DNA of 64,000 nt from Luteimonas saliphila (GTDB taxonomy: Bacteria > Pseudomonadota > Gammaproteobacteria > Xanthomonadales > Xanthomonadaceae): positions 88,659 to 152,658 of the forward strand of contig NZ_JAETWA010000010.1 of assembly GCF_016774335.1 (NCBI RefSeq), given 5' to 3'. The position numbers and the translations under genes are program-made. This document shows, piece by piece, positions 29,342 through 38,829 of this stretch. A model generated the notes under the pieces. It had not been told where the DNA came from. It was given only the letters and a program-made list of their open reading frames with translations, and made no database searches. Position 1 is the stretch's first letter; the number at the start of each line of letters is the position of its first letter.

Positions 29342-30397
29342 TCAGCCGATGCGCACGCGCTCGCCGTCGCGCGCGGCGACGACTTCGCCGATCCGCCAGT
29401 GGGCGAGGCCGAGTCGCGCGAGTTCGCCGCCGAGCCCGGCGACCGCGTCGCGGTCGGCCAGCAGCACGAAGCCGATGCCGCAGTTGAACGTGCGCCACAT
29501 CTCCTCGCGCGCGACGTTGCCCTCGCGCTGCAGCCATTCGAACACCGGCGGCAGCCGCCACGACGACGCATCGATGTTCAGACCAAGGCCGTCGGGCACC
29601 ACGCGGACGATGTTCTCGGTCAGGCCGCCGCCGGTGATGTGGGCCATGCCGTGGATCGCCGGGCCGTGCGCGCCGTGCAGCAGTTCCAGGATCGGCCTGA
29701 CGTACAGGCGCGTCGGCGCCATCACCGCGTCGGCCAGCGGCACACCGCCGACGTCGAGGTCGGCCGGGCGGCCGGCGCGGTCGTAGATCCGGCGGATCAG
29801 CGAGTAACCATTGGAATGCGGGCCGCTGGAGGCGATGCCGACCAGCACGTCGCCCTCGCGCACGGCGCTGCCGTCGCGCAGTTCCGACTTCTCCACGCCG
29901 GCCACGCAGAAGCCGGCCAGGTCGTACTCGCCCGGCGGGTACATGTCGGGCATTTCCGCGGTCTCGCCGCCGATCAGCGCGCAGCCGGACAGTTCGCAAC
30001 CCCGGGCGATCCCGGCGACCACCGCCACGGTGGTCTCGACGTCGAGCCTGCCGGTGGCGAAATAGTCGAGGAAGAACAGCGGCTCTGCGCCCTGCACCAG
30101 CACGTCGTTCACGCACATCGCGACCAGGTCGATGCCGATGGTGTCGTGGCGTCCGAGCTGCTGGGCGAGCTTGAGCTTGGTGCCGACGCCATCGGTGCCC
30201 GAGACCAGCACCGGTTCGCGGTACTTGCCGGACAGGTCGAACAGGGCGCCGAAGCCGCCGAGTCCGCCCATCACCTCCGGGCGCAGGCTGCGCCTGACCA
30301 GTGGCTTGATGCGTTCGACCACCTCGTTGCCCGCGTCGATGTCGACGCCGGCGTCGCGATAGGTCAGGCCGGTCGGGCCGGGAGAGGGGGTGGTCAC
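29342..30397 (-). CDS. purM: phosphoribosylformylglycinamidine cyclo-ligase (AIR synthetase)
   Basis: 351 residues. It closes the imidazole ring of AIR from FGAM with ATP. Family motifs are intact: [50 protein letters not shown] and the [23 protein letters not shown] region. It heads a purM-purN-DUF3108 operon on the minus strand. The DUF2066 gene diverges from a 154-base gap, a purM/DUF2066/perM/hda arrangement known in several gammaproteobacteria. Confidence 0.97.
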   Translation of the reverse strand: MTTPSPGPTGLTYRDAGVDIDAGNEVVERIKPLVRRSLRPEVMGGLGGFGALFDLSGKYREPVLVSGTDGVGTKLKLAQQLGRHDTIGIDLVAMCVNDVLVQGAEPLFFLDYFATGRLDVETTVAVVAGIARGCELSGCALIGGETAEMPDMYPPGEYDLAGFCVAGVEKSELRDGSAVREGDVLVGIASSGPHSNGYSLIRRIYDRAGRPADLDVGGVPLADAVMAPTRLYVRPILELLHGAHGPAIHGMAHITGGGLTENIVRVVPDGLGLNIDASSWRLPPVFEWLQREGNVAREEMWRTFNCGIGFVLLADRDAVAGLGGELARLGLAHWRIGEVVAARDGERVRIG

Positions 30398-30551
30398 GGG
30401 TGCTCGCGGAAGGCCGGTCGGCCCGCGATTCTAGCAGCCGGCCGGCGCCCGGCCGCGGGGCGGTCACACCTGCGGCGGTGGTGGCGTCAGGAACCGCGAA
30501 GAGGCTTTGTGGCACCATTTCGCACGGTTCGCTGCTGGAAAAGGATATCGG

Positions 30552-31631
30552 ATGCGCTTGGCTGTTCGAGGGGCCCGGGTGATCGGGTGGGCGCTAGCAG
30601 CGCTGCTGCTGGCAGCGCCGGCGGCCGCGCAGCGCGTCGAGGGCGATCGTGCGTCGGCGCAGGGCGTGTACGAGGCCGAGGTGCCGGTGCGCAGCCAGGC
30701 CGAGTCCGAGCGCGAGACCGCGTTTGCGCGCGCGCTGGCGCAGGTGTTCGCGAAACTGTCGGGCGACCGCGCCATCGCCAGCCGTCCCGGGGTCGGCCAG
30801 GAACTGCGCCGTGCCCGCCAGTACGTGGACGGGTTCGACTACCGCCAGGACGAGAGCGTGGGTGCCAGCGGCGCGCCGAGTTTCAGTACCACCCTCGTGG
30901 TGCGGTTCAAGCCTGACGACATCGATGCCCTGGTCGGCGCGCTGGGCCTGCCGGTGTGGCCGCAGCCGCGGCCCAAGCCGGTGGTGTGGCTGGCGATCGA
31001 CGACGGCAAGGGCCCGCGCCTGGTCGGCCTGCAGCACAACTCCGTGGCGCGTCCGCTGCTGCAGCGGGCGACCGAGCGCGGCTATCGGCTGGGCCTGCCC
31101 AATGGCAGTGCCGCGGAACAGGCCGCGGTCGGCGCGATCTGGCGCGGCGATACCGGCGCGATCGCGCGCCTGTCCGCGCGCTACAGCCCGCCGATGCAGC
31201 TGATCGGCAAGCTCTATCGCGGCGACGCCGGTTGGAAGGCCGACTGGATCTTCGTCGACAACGGCCGGGTGCTGTCGCGCTGGTCGGAAGAGGGCGGCGA
31301 TGCGCGCAGCGTGCTGGCGGCCGGTGCCGATGGCGGCGCGGACGCGCTGATCCAGCGCTACGCCAAGGCCACCGCGCCGTCGCAGCCGGTCGCGCAGCGC
31401 ATCGTCTTCAGCGGCGTGCGCAGTGGCGGCGACTACCTGCGCCTGGCCGCCGCGCTGCAGCGCATGTCGGTGGTGCGCGCGATCCGTCCGCTGCGCGCAT
31501 CGAACGACCGCCTCGAACTCGAACTCGACCTGCTGACCGGGCTTCCGGGCTTCCGCCGCATGGCCGACGAGGCGGTGCTGCTGGAAGTCGATGGCAGCGA
31601 CGAGCTCGCGCCGATCTACCTGCTGCGCTGA
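30552..31631 (+). CDS. DUF2066 domain secreted protein
   Basis: 359 residues from the ATG at 30552 with an AAAAGGA ribosome-binding site; an in-frame ATG at 30507 is less likely because it places a non-signal sequence first. A signal peptide (VIGWALAALLLAAPAAAQ) precedes the DUF2066 region (VYEAEVPVRSQAESERETAFARALAQVFAKLSG). The C-terminal half contains repeated beta-type segments. The biochemical function is not known. It is upstream of perM and hda on the same strand. Confidence 0.82.
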   Translation: MRLAVRGARVIGWALAALLLAAPAAAQRVEGDRASAQGVYEAEVPVRSQAESERETAFARALAQVFAKLSGDRAIASRPGVGQELRRARQYVDGFDYRQDESVGASGAPSFSTTLVVRFKPDDIDALVGALGLPVWPQPRPKPVVWLAIDDGKGPRLVGLQHNSVARPLLQRATERGYRLGLPNGSAAEQAAVGAIWRGDTGAIARLSARYSPPMQLIGKLYRGDAGWKADWIFVDNGRVLSRWSEEGGDARSVLAAGADGGADALIQRYAKATAPSQPVAQRIVFSGVRSGGDYLRLAAALQRMSVVRAIRPLRASNDRLELELDLLTGLPGFRRMADEAVLLEVDGSDELAPIYLLR

Positions 31632-31651
31632 CCGCCCGGAGCCGCGAGCGC

Positions 31652-32848
31652 ATGGACGACACCCCCACGACCGCGAACGCCGACATCGCGCGCTTCCTCA
31701 GACGGCTGCAGTGGGGACTGGTCGCGTTCGCCGCGCTGTGGCTGATCGCGCTGCTCGGCCCGATCCTGACGCCGTTCGTACTGGCGGCGCTGCTGGGCTG
31801 GCTCGGCGATCCGCTGGTCGACCGGCTGGAGCGATCCGGCCGCTCGCGCCCGGTCGCGGTGACCCTGGTGTTCGTGCTGATGGTGATGCTGCTGGTGCTG
31901 GTGGTGCTGATCCTGGTGCCGATGGTCGAGCGCCAGGTGGTCACCCTGGTCGAGGCGCTGCCCCAGTACCGCGCGTGGTTCATGGACACCGCGCTGCCCT
32001 GGGTGGAGGCACGGACCGGCATCGAGATCACGAACTGGCTCGACCCGCAGCGGCTGATCGAACTGACGCGCGCGCACTGGGAGCAGGCCGGCGGCGTGGC
32101 CGCGACCGTGTTCGGCTACCTGTCCAGCTCCGGCTTCGCGTTCCTGACGTGGATCGTGAACATCGTGCTGGTGCCGATCCTCACGTTCTACTTCCTGCGC
32201 GACTGGGACCTGCTGGTCGAACGCGTCGCGGCGATGATCCCGCGCGACCACATCGGCACCGTCTCGCGCCTGGCGAAGGAATCGGACGAGGTGCTCGGCG
32301 CGTTCCTGCGCGGCCAGTTCATCGTGATGCTGGCGCTGGGCGCGATCTACGCGCTCGGGTTGACGATCGGCGGGCTCAAGCTCGGCCTGCTGATCGGGAT
32401 CGTCGCCGGCCTGATCAGTTTCGTGCCCTACCTGGGCGCGACCACCGGCATCGTCCTGGCGGTGCTCGCCGCGCTGGTGCAGGCGCAGGGCTTCGACCTC
32501 AAGCTGCTGATCCTGGTGGGCGTGGTGTTCACCGTCGGCCAGCTGATCGAGAGCTACATCCTCACCCCGCGCATCGTCGGCGACCGCATCGGACTGCATC
32601 CGGTGGCGGTGATCTTCGCGATCATGGCCGGCGGCCAGCTGTTCGGCTTCGTCGGCATGCTGATCGCGCTGCCGGTCGCGGCGGTGGGCAACGTGCTGCT
32701 GCGCTTCGCCCACGAGCGCTATACGCAGAGCCGCCTGTATGCGGGCGAACGGCCGAAGATCGTGCTCGACGGCCATCGCAGCCATGGCGGGATCGTGCTC
32801 GACGACGATATCGGCGAGGCCAGCGAAGACCGTCGCGACGATCACTGA
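31652..32848 (+). CDS. AI-2E family (PerM-type) inner-membrane transporter
   Basis: 398 residues with about eight membrane helices. Characteristic motifs are PILTPFVLAALLGWLGDPLVDRLE near the N-terminus, FYFLRDWDLLVERVAAMIP in the middle and VGQLIESYILTPRIVGDRIGLHPVAVIFAIMAGG near the C-terminus. The superfamily includes exporters of autoinducer-2 and sodium/proton antiporters, so the substrate cannot be inferred. It starts 20 bases after the DUF2066 stop, and hda begins 5 bases after its own stop. Confidence 0.9.
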   Translation: MDDTPTTANADIARFLRRLQWGLVAFAALWLIALLGPILTPFVLAALLGWLGDPLVDRLERSGRSRPVAVTLVFVLMVMLLVLVVLILVPMVERQVVTLVEALPQYRAWFMDTALPWVEARTGIEITNWLDPQRLIELTRAHWEQAGGVAATVFGYLSSSGFAFLTWIVNIVLVPILTFYFLRDWDLLVERVAAMIPRDHIGTVSRLAKESDEVLGAFLRGQFIVMLALGAIYALGLTIGGLKLGLLIGIVAGLISFVPYLGATTGIVLAVLAALVQAQGFDLKLLILVGVVFTVGQLIESYILTPRIVGDRIGLHPVAVIFAIMAGGQLFGFVGMLIALPVAAVGNVLLRFAHERYTQSRLYAGERPKIVLDGHRSHGGIVLDDDIGEASEDRRDDH

Positions 32849-32853
32849 GCCCG

Positions 32854-33564
32854 ATGCCGACCTCCTCGCCGCAACTGCCGCTGGCGTTGCGCTACCCACC
32901 CGACCAGCGCCTGGACACCTTCGCCGGCGATCCGGCGCTGGCGGCGCAACTGCGGGCGTTCGCGACCGGCGCCGGCGGCGACCGCGCACTGCTGCTGGTG
33001 GGGCCGGCGGGCACCGGCAAGAGCCACCTCGCGCTGGCCGCGTGCGCCGAGGCAGACGCGGCCGGGCATCGGGTCGGCTACCTGCCCCTGGCCAGCATGG
33101 CGGGACGGCTGCGCGAGGCGCTGGAGGCGATGCACGCCTTCGACCTGGTGGCGCTCGACGGCGTGGAGGCGGTGGCAGGCGAACATGCGGACGAGCTGGC
33201 GTTGTTCGACTTCCACAACCGCATGCACGACGCCGGGCGCCGGCTGCTGTACACCGCCCGCGCCACGCCCGACGCGCTGCCGCTGCTGCTTCCGGACCTG
33301 CGCTCGCGGCTGTCGCAGTGCACGCGGCTGGTGCTCGAGCGGCTCGACGACGCCGGCCGCGGCGAGGTGCTGCGCCTGCGCGCGCGGCGTCGGGGGCTGC
33401 AGATCGACGATGCGGCGATCGACTGGCTGCTGCGTCGCGCAGGGCGCGACCTCTCGGGCCTGGCCGCAATGCTCGACCGCCTCGACGCGGCCTCGCTCGC
33501 CGCGCAGCGGCGCATCACCGTGCCGTTCCTGCGCGAGGTGCTGGGGACGCACGTGTCGCGGTGA
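32854..33564 (+). CDS. hda: DnaA regulatory inactivator Hda
   Basis: 236 residues, an AAA+ protein homologous to DnaA domain III without the origin-binding domain. The N-terminal QLPLAL (residues 7-12) matches the beta-clamp-binding hexapeptide of Hda. The P-loop GPAGTGKS and sensor region LYTARATPDALPLLLPDLRSRL are present. Bound to the DNA-loaded clamp, Hda stimulates hydrolysis of DnaA-ATP and limits replication initiation. It is the last gene of the DUF2066-perM-hda set. Confidence 0.93.
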   Translation: MPTSSPQLPLALRYPPDQRLDTFAGDPALAAQLRAFATGAGGDRALLLVGPAGTGKSHLALAACAEADAAGHRVGYLPLASMAGRLREALEAMHAFDLVALDGVEAVAGEHADELALFDFHNRMHDAGRRLLYTARATPDALPLLLPDLRSRLSQCTRLVLERLDDAGRGEVLRLRARRRGLQIDDAAIDWLLRRAGRDLSGLAAMLDRLDAASLAAQRRITVPFLREVLGTHVSR

Positions 33565-33625
33565 AGGCCCCGTTGTCGCGGAGCGATGGCCGTGTGGCGC
33601 GGCCCTCGGGATGACAGCGGAAAGG

Positions 33626-35392
33626 CTATGCCGCGCGCGGTGTGCCCGCGCGCCGCTTCAGGCGGATCACCAGGTTGTCCGGGCGCATGGTGAACACCAG
33701 CTTCTCCTCGACCGGGCCGCTGCCGGCGCGTTCGAGCTCGAAGTTGCGGCACAGCATCGAGATCACGCCCTTGATCTCCAGCAGCGCGAGGAAGCGGCCC
33801 GGGCAGAAGCGCGGACCGGCGCCGAACGGGAAGAACGCCTTCGCCGACGTGGCGTCGAGCGTGGAACCGTCGGCCTTGATCCAGCGCTCGATGTCGAAGG
33901 CTGCGGCCCCGGTCGCGGCCTGCGCGCGGATCGTGGCATGGCGGGTGAGCAGGAACACCGGTGTGCGCGCCGGCACCTCGACGTCGCCGAGCACGGTGTC
34001 GTGCAGCGCCTCCAGGCGCAGTACCGGCGCGGCCGGCTTGAGCCGCATCGCCTCGAGCGCGGCGGCCTCGATCCGCACCATGCGCGGGTGGGTGGCGAAG
34101 TCCTGCAACAGTTCGTCGTCGCCGAGCAGGGCGTCGGATTCCGTGCGCAGCGTGTCGCGCAGGTCGGGACGCCCGCACATGAAGTGGATCAGCCAGGCCA
34201 ACGCGCGCGCGGTGGTTTCCTCGCCGGCCAGCATCAGCGTCATCACGTTGCCGGTGACGTCCTCGTCGCTGAAGCCGCCGCCGTCGGACTGCGCCACCAG
34301 CGCCTCGATGTAGTTGCCCGGGCGCGCGGCGAGCCCGGGGTCCTCGGCAAGGCGGCGCCGCGCGTCGGTGATCAGCCGCCCGAGCGTGTCGTGGATGCCG
34401 ACCAGGGCGCGGTCAAGCGCGCGGTCCGCCGGCAGCTTCACGTAGTTCCAGTAAGGCACCAGCGCGGTCACGCGCCGCGACAGGGCCTTCGGGATCTCGC
34501 CGATCTGCTGTTCCAGCGCGCCTTCGTGGCCTTCGATGGTGTTGAGGTCCTGGCCGAATGCGAAGGTCGAGGTGACGTCGATGGTGAAGCGGGTGAGGTC
34601 GTCGAGCAGATCGATCTCGCGACCCTCGTCGGCGGCCTGTTCCCAGCGCCGCTGCAGCCGCCCGACGATGCGCATCATGGTCGGGAAGAAGTGCTTGAGG
34701 TGGCCGTGGGTCAGCGCCTGCACCACCACCTTGCGCTGCCGCCGCCACTCGTCGCCCTCGGCGGTGAACACGCCGGCGGCCTTGAGCCCGCGGGCGATGC
34801 CCTCCACGGTGCTCATGCGCCGGAAGGTGTCGGGCCGGCGCTTGAACGCGTCCTCGACCAGGGCCGGGTCGGCCACCATCAGGATCCGGTAGGCGCCGAG
34901 CCGGATCCGGTACATCGAGCCGTATTCGTCGGCCCAGTCCTCCATCACCAGGTGCTGGTCGGTCTCGCGCAGCTGGAACAGGTTGCCCACCAGCGGCAGG
35001 CCCTGCGGGCCCGGCAGCGAGTCGAACCGGCGCGTGGGCGTCGCACTGCCGGTTGCCTGCGCGCGGAAGGCCTGCAATTCGCCCGCATCGATCGCGATAT
35101 CGTCGTCGACCACGTGGGTGGTGAAGCGGTGCAGGCAGGCGCGCGAACCGGCGTCGCGGCGGCCGCTGGCGCAGTCGAAGCGCCAGCCGTGGCCCGGGCA
35201 GACCAGGTGTCCGTCGACCACCTCGCCGTCGGCGAGCAGGCTGCCCTGGTGCGGGCACAGGCCATGGAACACGGACACCTGCCCGCGATGGCGCACCACC
35301 ACCAGCGGCGTGCCGTCCACGCTCGCGGCCACCGGAACATCCTCGACCAGCGCAGGCGCGCGGGCGACCAGAAGCAATGACGAGGTCGTCAT
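33626..35392 (-). CDS. Rieske [2Fe-2S] ferredoxin-like domain fused to cytochrome P450
   Basis: 588 residues from the ATG at 35392. Residues 1-105 form a Rieske ferredoxin-like domain with the full cluster ligand set C46-P-H48 and C65-P-G-H68, as in the small Rieske ferredoxins of ring-hydroxylating dioxygenases. After a short linker, residues about 125-588 are a complete P450: the proline-rich entry SLPGPQGLPLVGNLF, I-helix AGEETT (389-394), ExxR at E447-A-M-R450 and heme loop PFGAGPRFCPG with Cys530. One uninterrupted frame of uniform codon use argues against a sequencing join. The N-terminal cluster could deliver electrons to the heme; no reductase gene is adjacent. No membrane anchor is seen. 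The P450 part looks like the CYP4/fatty-acid-type superfamily, but the substrate is unknown. The gene lies 130 bases downstream of murU. Confidence 0.88.
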   Translation of the reverse strand: MTTSSLLLVARAPALVEDVPVAASVDGTPLVVVRHRGQVSVFHGLCPHQGSLLADGEVVDGHLVCPGHGWRFDCASGRRDAGSRACLHRFTTHVVDDDIAIDAGELQAFRAQATGSATPTRRFDSLPGPQGLPLVGNLFQLRETDQHLVMEDWADEYGSMYRIRLGAYRILMVADPALVEDAFKRRPDTFRRMSTVEGIARGLKAAGVFTAEGDEWRRQRKVVVQALTHGHLKHFFPTMMRIVGRLQRRWEQAADEGREIDLLDDLTRFTIDVTSTFAFGQDLNTIEGHEGALEQQIGEIPKALSRRVTALVPYWNYVKLPADRALDRALVGIHDTLGRLITDARRRLAEDPGLAARPGNYIEALVAQSDGGGFSDEDVTGNVMTLMLAGEETTARALAWLIHFMCGRPDLRDTLRTESDALLGDDELLQDFATHPRMVRIEAAALEAMRLKPAAPVLRLEALHDTVLGDVEVPARTPVFLLTRHATIRAQAATGAAAFDIERWIKADGSTLDATSAKAFFPFGAGPRFCPGRFLALLEIKGVISMLCRNFELERAGSGPVEEKLVFTMRPDNLVIRLKRRAGTPRAA

Positions 35393-35522
35393 CCAGTTCT
35401 CCAGCAGCCGGTCCCGGGGGGACGGGACGCAGTGGGCGTCCCGCGCGACCGAATTGATCTCGACAGTCGGGCCGGGGGACCCGCGGGGCTGGGATCGCGC
35501 CGGAATGCGCGCGGTCCGGGAC

Positions 35523-36245
35523 CTATCTTGCGCCGTGGAGCGGACCCGCGTCGAGCGCGCGGTCCAGTTCTTCCAGCCGCTGCGGCGTGCCGACGTCGGT
35601 CCAGGCGCCGGCGTGGCGCTCGCCGGTGACCGCGTCGCGCCGCATCGCCGCGCGCAGCAGCGGGGCGAGACGGAAGCGTGGCGGCGTCTCGTCCGCGCCG
35701 GACGCATCGCCGATCACCGCGCGCCAGTCGCGGAACAGGCCCGGGCGGTAGACGCCGATGCCGGAGAAGGTCAGCTTCGGTTCGCCTTCGTCCAGCACGC
35801 GGCCGTCGGGCTGCAGCATGAAGTCGCCCGGCGGGTGGTGCGCGGGATTGTCGACCAGCACCAGGTGCGCGTCGCCGTCGGGTTCGCGCGGCAGGCGGAC
35901 GAAGTCGTAGTCGGTCCAGATGTCGCCGTTGACGGCGATGAAGGGATCGTCGCCGAGCAGTTCCCGCGCATGCCACATGCCGCCGCCGGTCTCCAGCGGC
36001 ACCTCGCCTTCGTGCGAGTAGCTGATGCGCAGGCCGAAGGCACGGCCGACACCGAGCGTAGCCGGGAACTGTTCGGCCAGCCACGAGGTGTTGATCACCA
36101 CTTCCTGCACGCCGATCGCGGCCAGCCGCTCCAGGTGCCAGGCGATCAGCGGCCTGCCGCCGGCATACAGCAACGGTTTTGGCGTGGCGTCGGTCAGCGG
36201 CCGCATGCGCTCGCCGAGGCCGGCGGCGAAGATCAGGGCCTTCAT
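35523..36245 (-). CDS. murU: N-acetylmuramate alpha-1-phosphate uridylyltransferase
   Basis: 240 residues, a sugar nucleotidyltransferase opening MKALIFAAGLGERMRPLTDATPKPLL, with VNGDIWTDYDFV as the metal-binding Asp region and SGIGVYRPGLF later. Next to an AmgK-like kinase gene this is the MurU of the peptidoglycan recycling bypass (MurNAc-1-P to UDP-MurNAc). That pathway avoids MurA and is a known basis for intrinsic fosfomycin tolerance in pseudomonads. Downstream of amgK by 10 bases. Confidence 0.9.
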   Translation of the reverse strand: MKALIFAAGLGERMRPLTDATPKPLLYAGGRPLIAWHLERLAAIGVQEVVINTSWLAEQFPATLGVGRAFGLRISYSHEGEVPLETGGGMWHARELLGDDPFIAVNGDIWTDYDFVRLPREPDGDAHLVLVDNPAHHPPGDFMLQPDGRVLDEGEPKLTFSGIGVYRPGLFRDWRAVIGDASGADETPPRFRLAPLLRAAMRRDAVTGERHAGAWTDVGTPQRLEELDRALDAGPLHGAR

Positions 36246-36255
36246 ATGCGCGCCA

Positions 36256-37272
36256 TCATGCGTCGACTGGGGCGAGCGCGTCCATCGCCGGCCGCACGCG
36301 CGCCTCGATCAGCGCCGCCAGCGGCCGCAGCTCCGGGTGCCGCGGCAGTACCGCGTCGAGGTAGGCGATGAACCGGGGCGCGTCGGCGACGTACTTCGGC
36401 TTGCCGTCGCGATGCCTGAGCCGCGCGAAGATGCCGAGCACCTTGAGGTGGCGGTGCACGCCGATCAGGTCGAGGTCGCGGCGCAGGCGCTGCAACGGCG
36501 GCACCGGCAGGCCGGCCTGCGTCGCCAGCGCATGGTAGCGCGCGTGCCAGTCGGCCACGCGCTCCTCCGGCCAGCTCAGGAATGCGTCCTTGAACAGGCA
36601 GGCGGGGTCGTAGCCGATCGGCCCGCGCACCGCGTCCTGGAAATCGAGGATCGCGACCTCGTCGCCGCAGGGCATGAGGTTGCGCGGCATGTAGTCGCGG
36701 TGCACCAGCACCTGCGGCTGCGCGAGCGCGGCTTCGACCAGGACGCGGTAGACCGCGGCCAGCGACGCGCGCTCCTGTGCATCGAGCGAAATGCCCAGGT
36801 GGGTGCCGAGGAACCATTGGTCGAACAGTTGCAGTTCGCGCAACAGCAGCGATTCGTCGTAGTCGGGCAGGCCGGGCGGCACCGGGATCGACTGCAGCTT
36901 GACGAGTCGCACGAGCGCGGTGTCGAACAGCGCATCGGCGTTGCCCGCGTCGATCACGTGCAGGTAGGTGTGGACGCCGAGATCCTCGAGCAGCAGGAAG
37001 CCCTGATCGGGATCCTGCGCCACCACGTCCGGTACGCGCAGTCCGCCGGCTTGCAGCAGTTCGCGAATCGCCAGCCATGGGCGCGTGTCCATCAGGTCCG
37101 GCGGCGCGTCCATCAGCACCAGGCTCGGGCGGCGGCCGGTAGTGCGCCAGTAGCTGCGGAAGTCGGCGTCGAAGGACGCGCGCTCCAGGCCGGTCTCCGG
37201 CTCGGACAGCACGGTGCGGATCCATGCCAGGCGCTGCTGGTCGCGGGTCTGCGGGGCGGTGGACTGAACCAT
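36256..37272 (-). CDS. amgK: N-acetylmuramate/N-acetylglucosamine kinase AmgK
   Basis: 338 residues from the ATG at 37272. It is an aminoglycoside-phosphotransferase-fold kinase with catalytic loop LVHRDYMPRNLM and metal-binding AILDFQDAVRGPIGYD. AmgK phosphorylates MurNAc at C1 for MurU, which follows. The kinase-uridylyltransferase pair marks cell-wall sugar salvage. The gene diverges from xanB across 70 bases that include a TAAACT possible -10 sequence for xanB. Confidence 0.9.
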   Translation of the reverse strand: MVQSTAPQTRDQQRLAWIRTVLSEPETGLERASFDADFRSYWRTTGRRPSLVLMDAPPDLMDTRPWLAIRELLQAGGLRVPDVVAQDPDQGFLLLEDLGVHTYLHVIDAGNADALFDTALVRLVKLQSIPVPPGLPDYDESLLLRELQLFDQWFLGTHLGISLDAQERASLAAVYRVLVEAALAQPQVLVHRDYMPRNLMPCGDEVAILDFQDAVRGPIGYDPACLFKDAFLSWPEERVADWHARYHALATQAGLPVPPLQRLRRDLDLIGVHRHLKVLGIFARLRHRDGKPKYVADAPRFIAYLDAVLPRHPELRPLAALIEARVRPAMDALAPVDA

Positions 37273-37342
37273 GGACTCTCCCGCCGGCGGTCGCCGGACG
37301 GGCAAAGGGTAAACTGCCGCGCAATTCCCGGCGAGAGAGGCG

Positions 37343-38746
37343 ATGACCCACCTGCAGCCAGTATTGCTCTCCGGCGGCTCGGGAACGCGGCTGTGGCCGC
37401 TGTCGCGCGATGCCTACCCCAAGCAGTTCCTGCCGCTGGCGGGCGAGGAGACGATGCTGCAGGACACCTGGCGGCGGGTCGCGCCGCTGGCCTCGACCGC
37501 GCCGATCGTGGTCGCCAACGAGGAGCACCGCTTCCTCGCGGCCGAGCAGTTGCGGCTGGTCGGGGTGGAACACGCGCGGATCGTGCTGGAGCCGGCGGGA
37601 CGCAACACCGCGCCGGCGATCGCGGCCGCCGCGCTGCAGGCGCAGGCCGACGGCGGCGACCCGCTGTTGCTGGTGCTGCCGTCCGACCACGTGGTGCGCG
37701 ACGCCAAAGGCTTCCGCGCCGCGGTACGGGCAGCGATCCCGGCGGCCGAGGCAGGCGTGCTGGTCACCTTCGGCGTCGTGCCCTCGGCGCCGGAGACCGG
37801 CTTCGGCTACATCCAGTCCGCGGCCGGCGAGGGCGTGCGCGACGTGTTGCGCTTCGTCGAGAAGCCCGACGCGGCGACCGCGCAGTCCTACCTCGACGCC
37901 GGCGGCTATTACTGGAACAGCGGCATGTTCCTGTTCCGCGCCTCGCGCTACCTCGCCGAACTGGAGCGTTTCCGCCCGGACATCGCCGCCGCGGTGCGCC
38001 AGGCCTTCGTCGCCGCGACCCGCGATGGCGACTTCATCCGCCTCGACAGGGACGCTTTCGCCGCCAGCCCGTCGGATTCGATCGACTACGCGGTGATGGA
38101 GAAGACCGCCGACGCCAGGGTCCTGCCGGTCGACATCGGCTGGAACGACGTCGGCTCGTGGTCGGCGCTGTGGGAAGTCAGCGAACAGGATGGAGACGGC
38201 AACGCCAGCCACGGCGACGTGATCGCGATCGACAGCCGCAACAGCTACGCCTATGCGCGGCGGCTGGTGGCGCTGGTCGGCGTCGACGACCTGGTGGTGG
38301 TGGAAACCGACGACGCCGTGCTGGTGGCGCGCAAGGACAAGGTGCAGCAGGTCAAGGACGTGGTCGCGCGGCTCAAGTCGGACCAGCGCAGCCACGCCGT
38401 GCTGCACCGCGAGGTGCACCGGCCCTGGGGCAGCTACGACTCGATCGACCAGGGCGACGGTTTCCAGGTCAAGCGGATCAAGGTCAAGCCGGGCGCGCGC
38501 CTGTCGCTGCAGTCGCACAGGCATCGTGCCGAGCACTGGATCGTGGTGCGCGGCACCGCGCGCGTCACCCGCGACAACGACGTGTTCGAGCTGCACGCCA
38601 ACCAGTCGACCTACATCCCGCTGGGCGCGAAGCACCGGCTGGAGAATCCGGGCAGCGAGATGCTGGAACTGATCGAGGTGCAGTCGGGGAGCTACCTCGG
38701 CGAGGACGACATCGTCCGCTACGAGGACGTGTACGGGCGCTCGTAG
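37343..38746 (+). CDS. xanB: bifunctional mannose-1-phosphate guanylyltransferase / mannose-6-phosphate isomerase
   Basis: 467 residues of the type II class (AlgA/ManC/XanB). The N-terminal nucleotidyltransferase has [22 protein letters not shown] and the FVEKPD motif. The C-terminal cupin isomerase has [18 protein letters not shown], the zinc-ligand region [13 protein letters not shown] and the end motif [16 protein letters not shown]. It makes GDP-mannose for LPS or exopolysaccharide, xanthan in Xanthomonas. The start ATG has GAGAGAGG upstream. The stop directly precedes a large inverted repeat. Confidence 0.95.
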   Translation: MTHLQPVLLSGGSGTRLWPLSRDAYPKQFLPLAGEETMLQDTWRRVAPLASTAPIVVANEEHRFLAAEQLRLVGVEHARIVLEPAGRNTAPAIAAAALQAQADGGDPLLLVLPSDHVVRDAKGFRAAVRAAIPAAEAGVLVTFGVVPSAPETGFGYIQSAAGEGVRDVLRFVEKPDAATAQSYLDAGGYYWNSGMFLFRASRYLAELERFRPDIAAAVRQAFVAATRDGDFIRLDRDAFAASPSDSIDYAVMEKTADARVLPVDIGWNDVGSWSALWEVSEQDGDGNASHGDVIAIDSRNSYAYARRLVALVGVDDLVVVETDDAVLVARKDKVQQVKDVVARLKSDQRSHAVLHREVHRPWGSYDSIDQGDGFQVKRIKVKPGARLSLQSHRHRAEHWIVVRGTARVTRDNDVFELHANQSTYIPLGAKHRLENPGSEMLELIEVQSGSYLGEDDIVRYEDVYGRS

Positions 38747-38747
38747 C

Positions 38748-38829
38748 AAAACCGGGGTCGGAGTCGACTTTTCCAGACGACCGCTCGACTGGTGGAAGCG
38801 AGGGGAAAGTCGACTCCGACCCCGGTTTT
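38748..38829. repeat. 24-base perfect inverted repeat after xanB
   Basis: Arms at 38748-38771 and 38806-38829, starting AAAACCGGGGTCGGAG and its complement, are perfect over 24 bases with a 34-base centre. It begins one base after the xanB TAG stop. The GGGGTCGGAGTCGACTTT core resembles dispersed GGGGTCAGAGT-type repeats seen in many proteobacteria near REP transposases, from memory and unchecked. It should form a strong hairpin and may end the xanB transcript, since TTTT follows the second arm. Confidence 0.8.
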
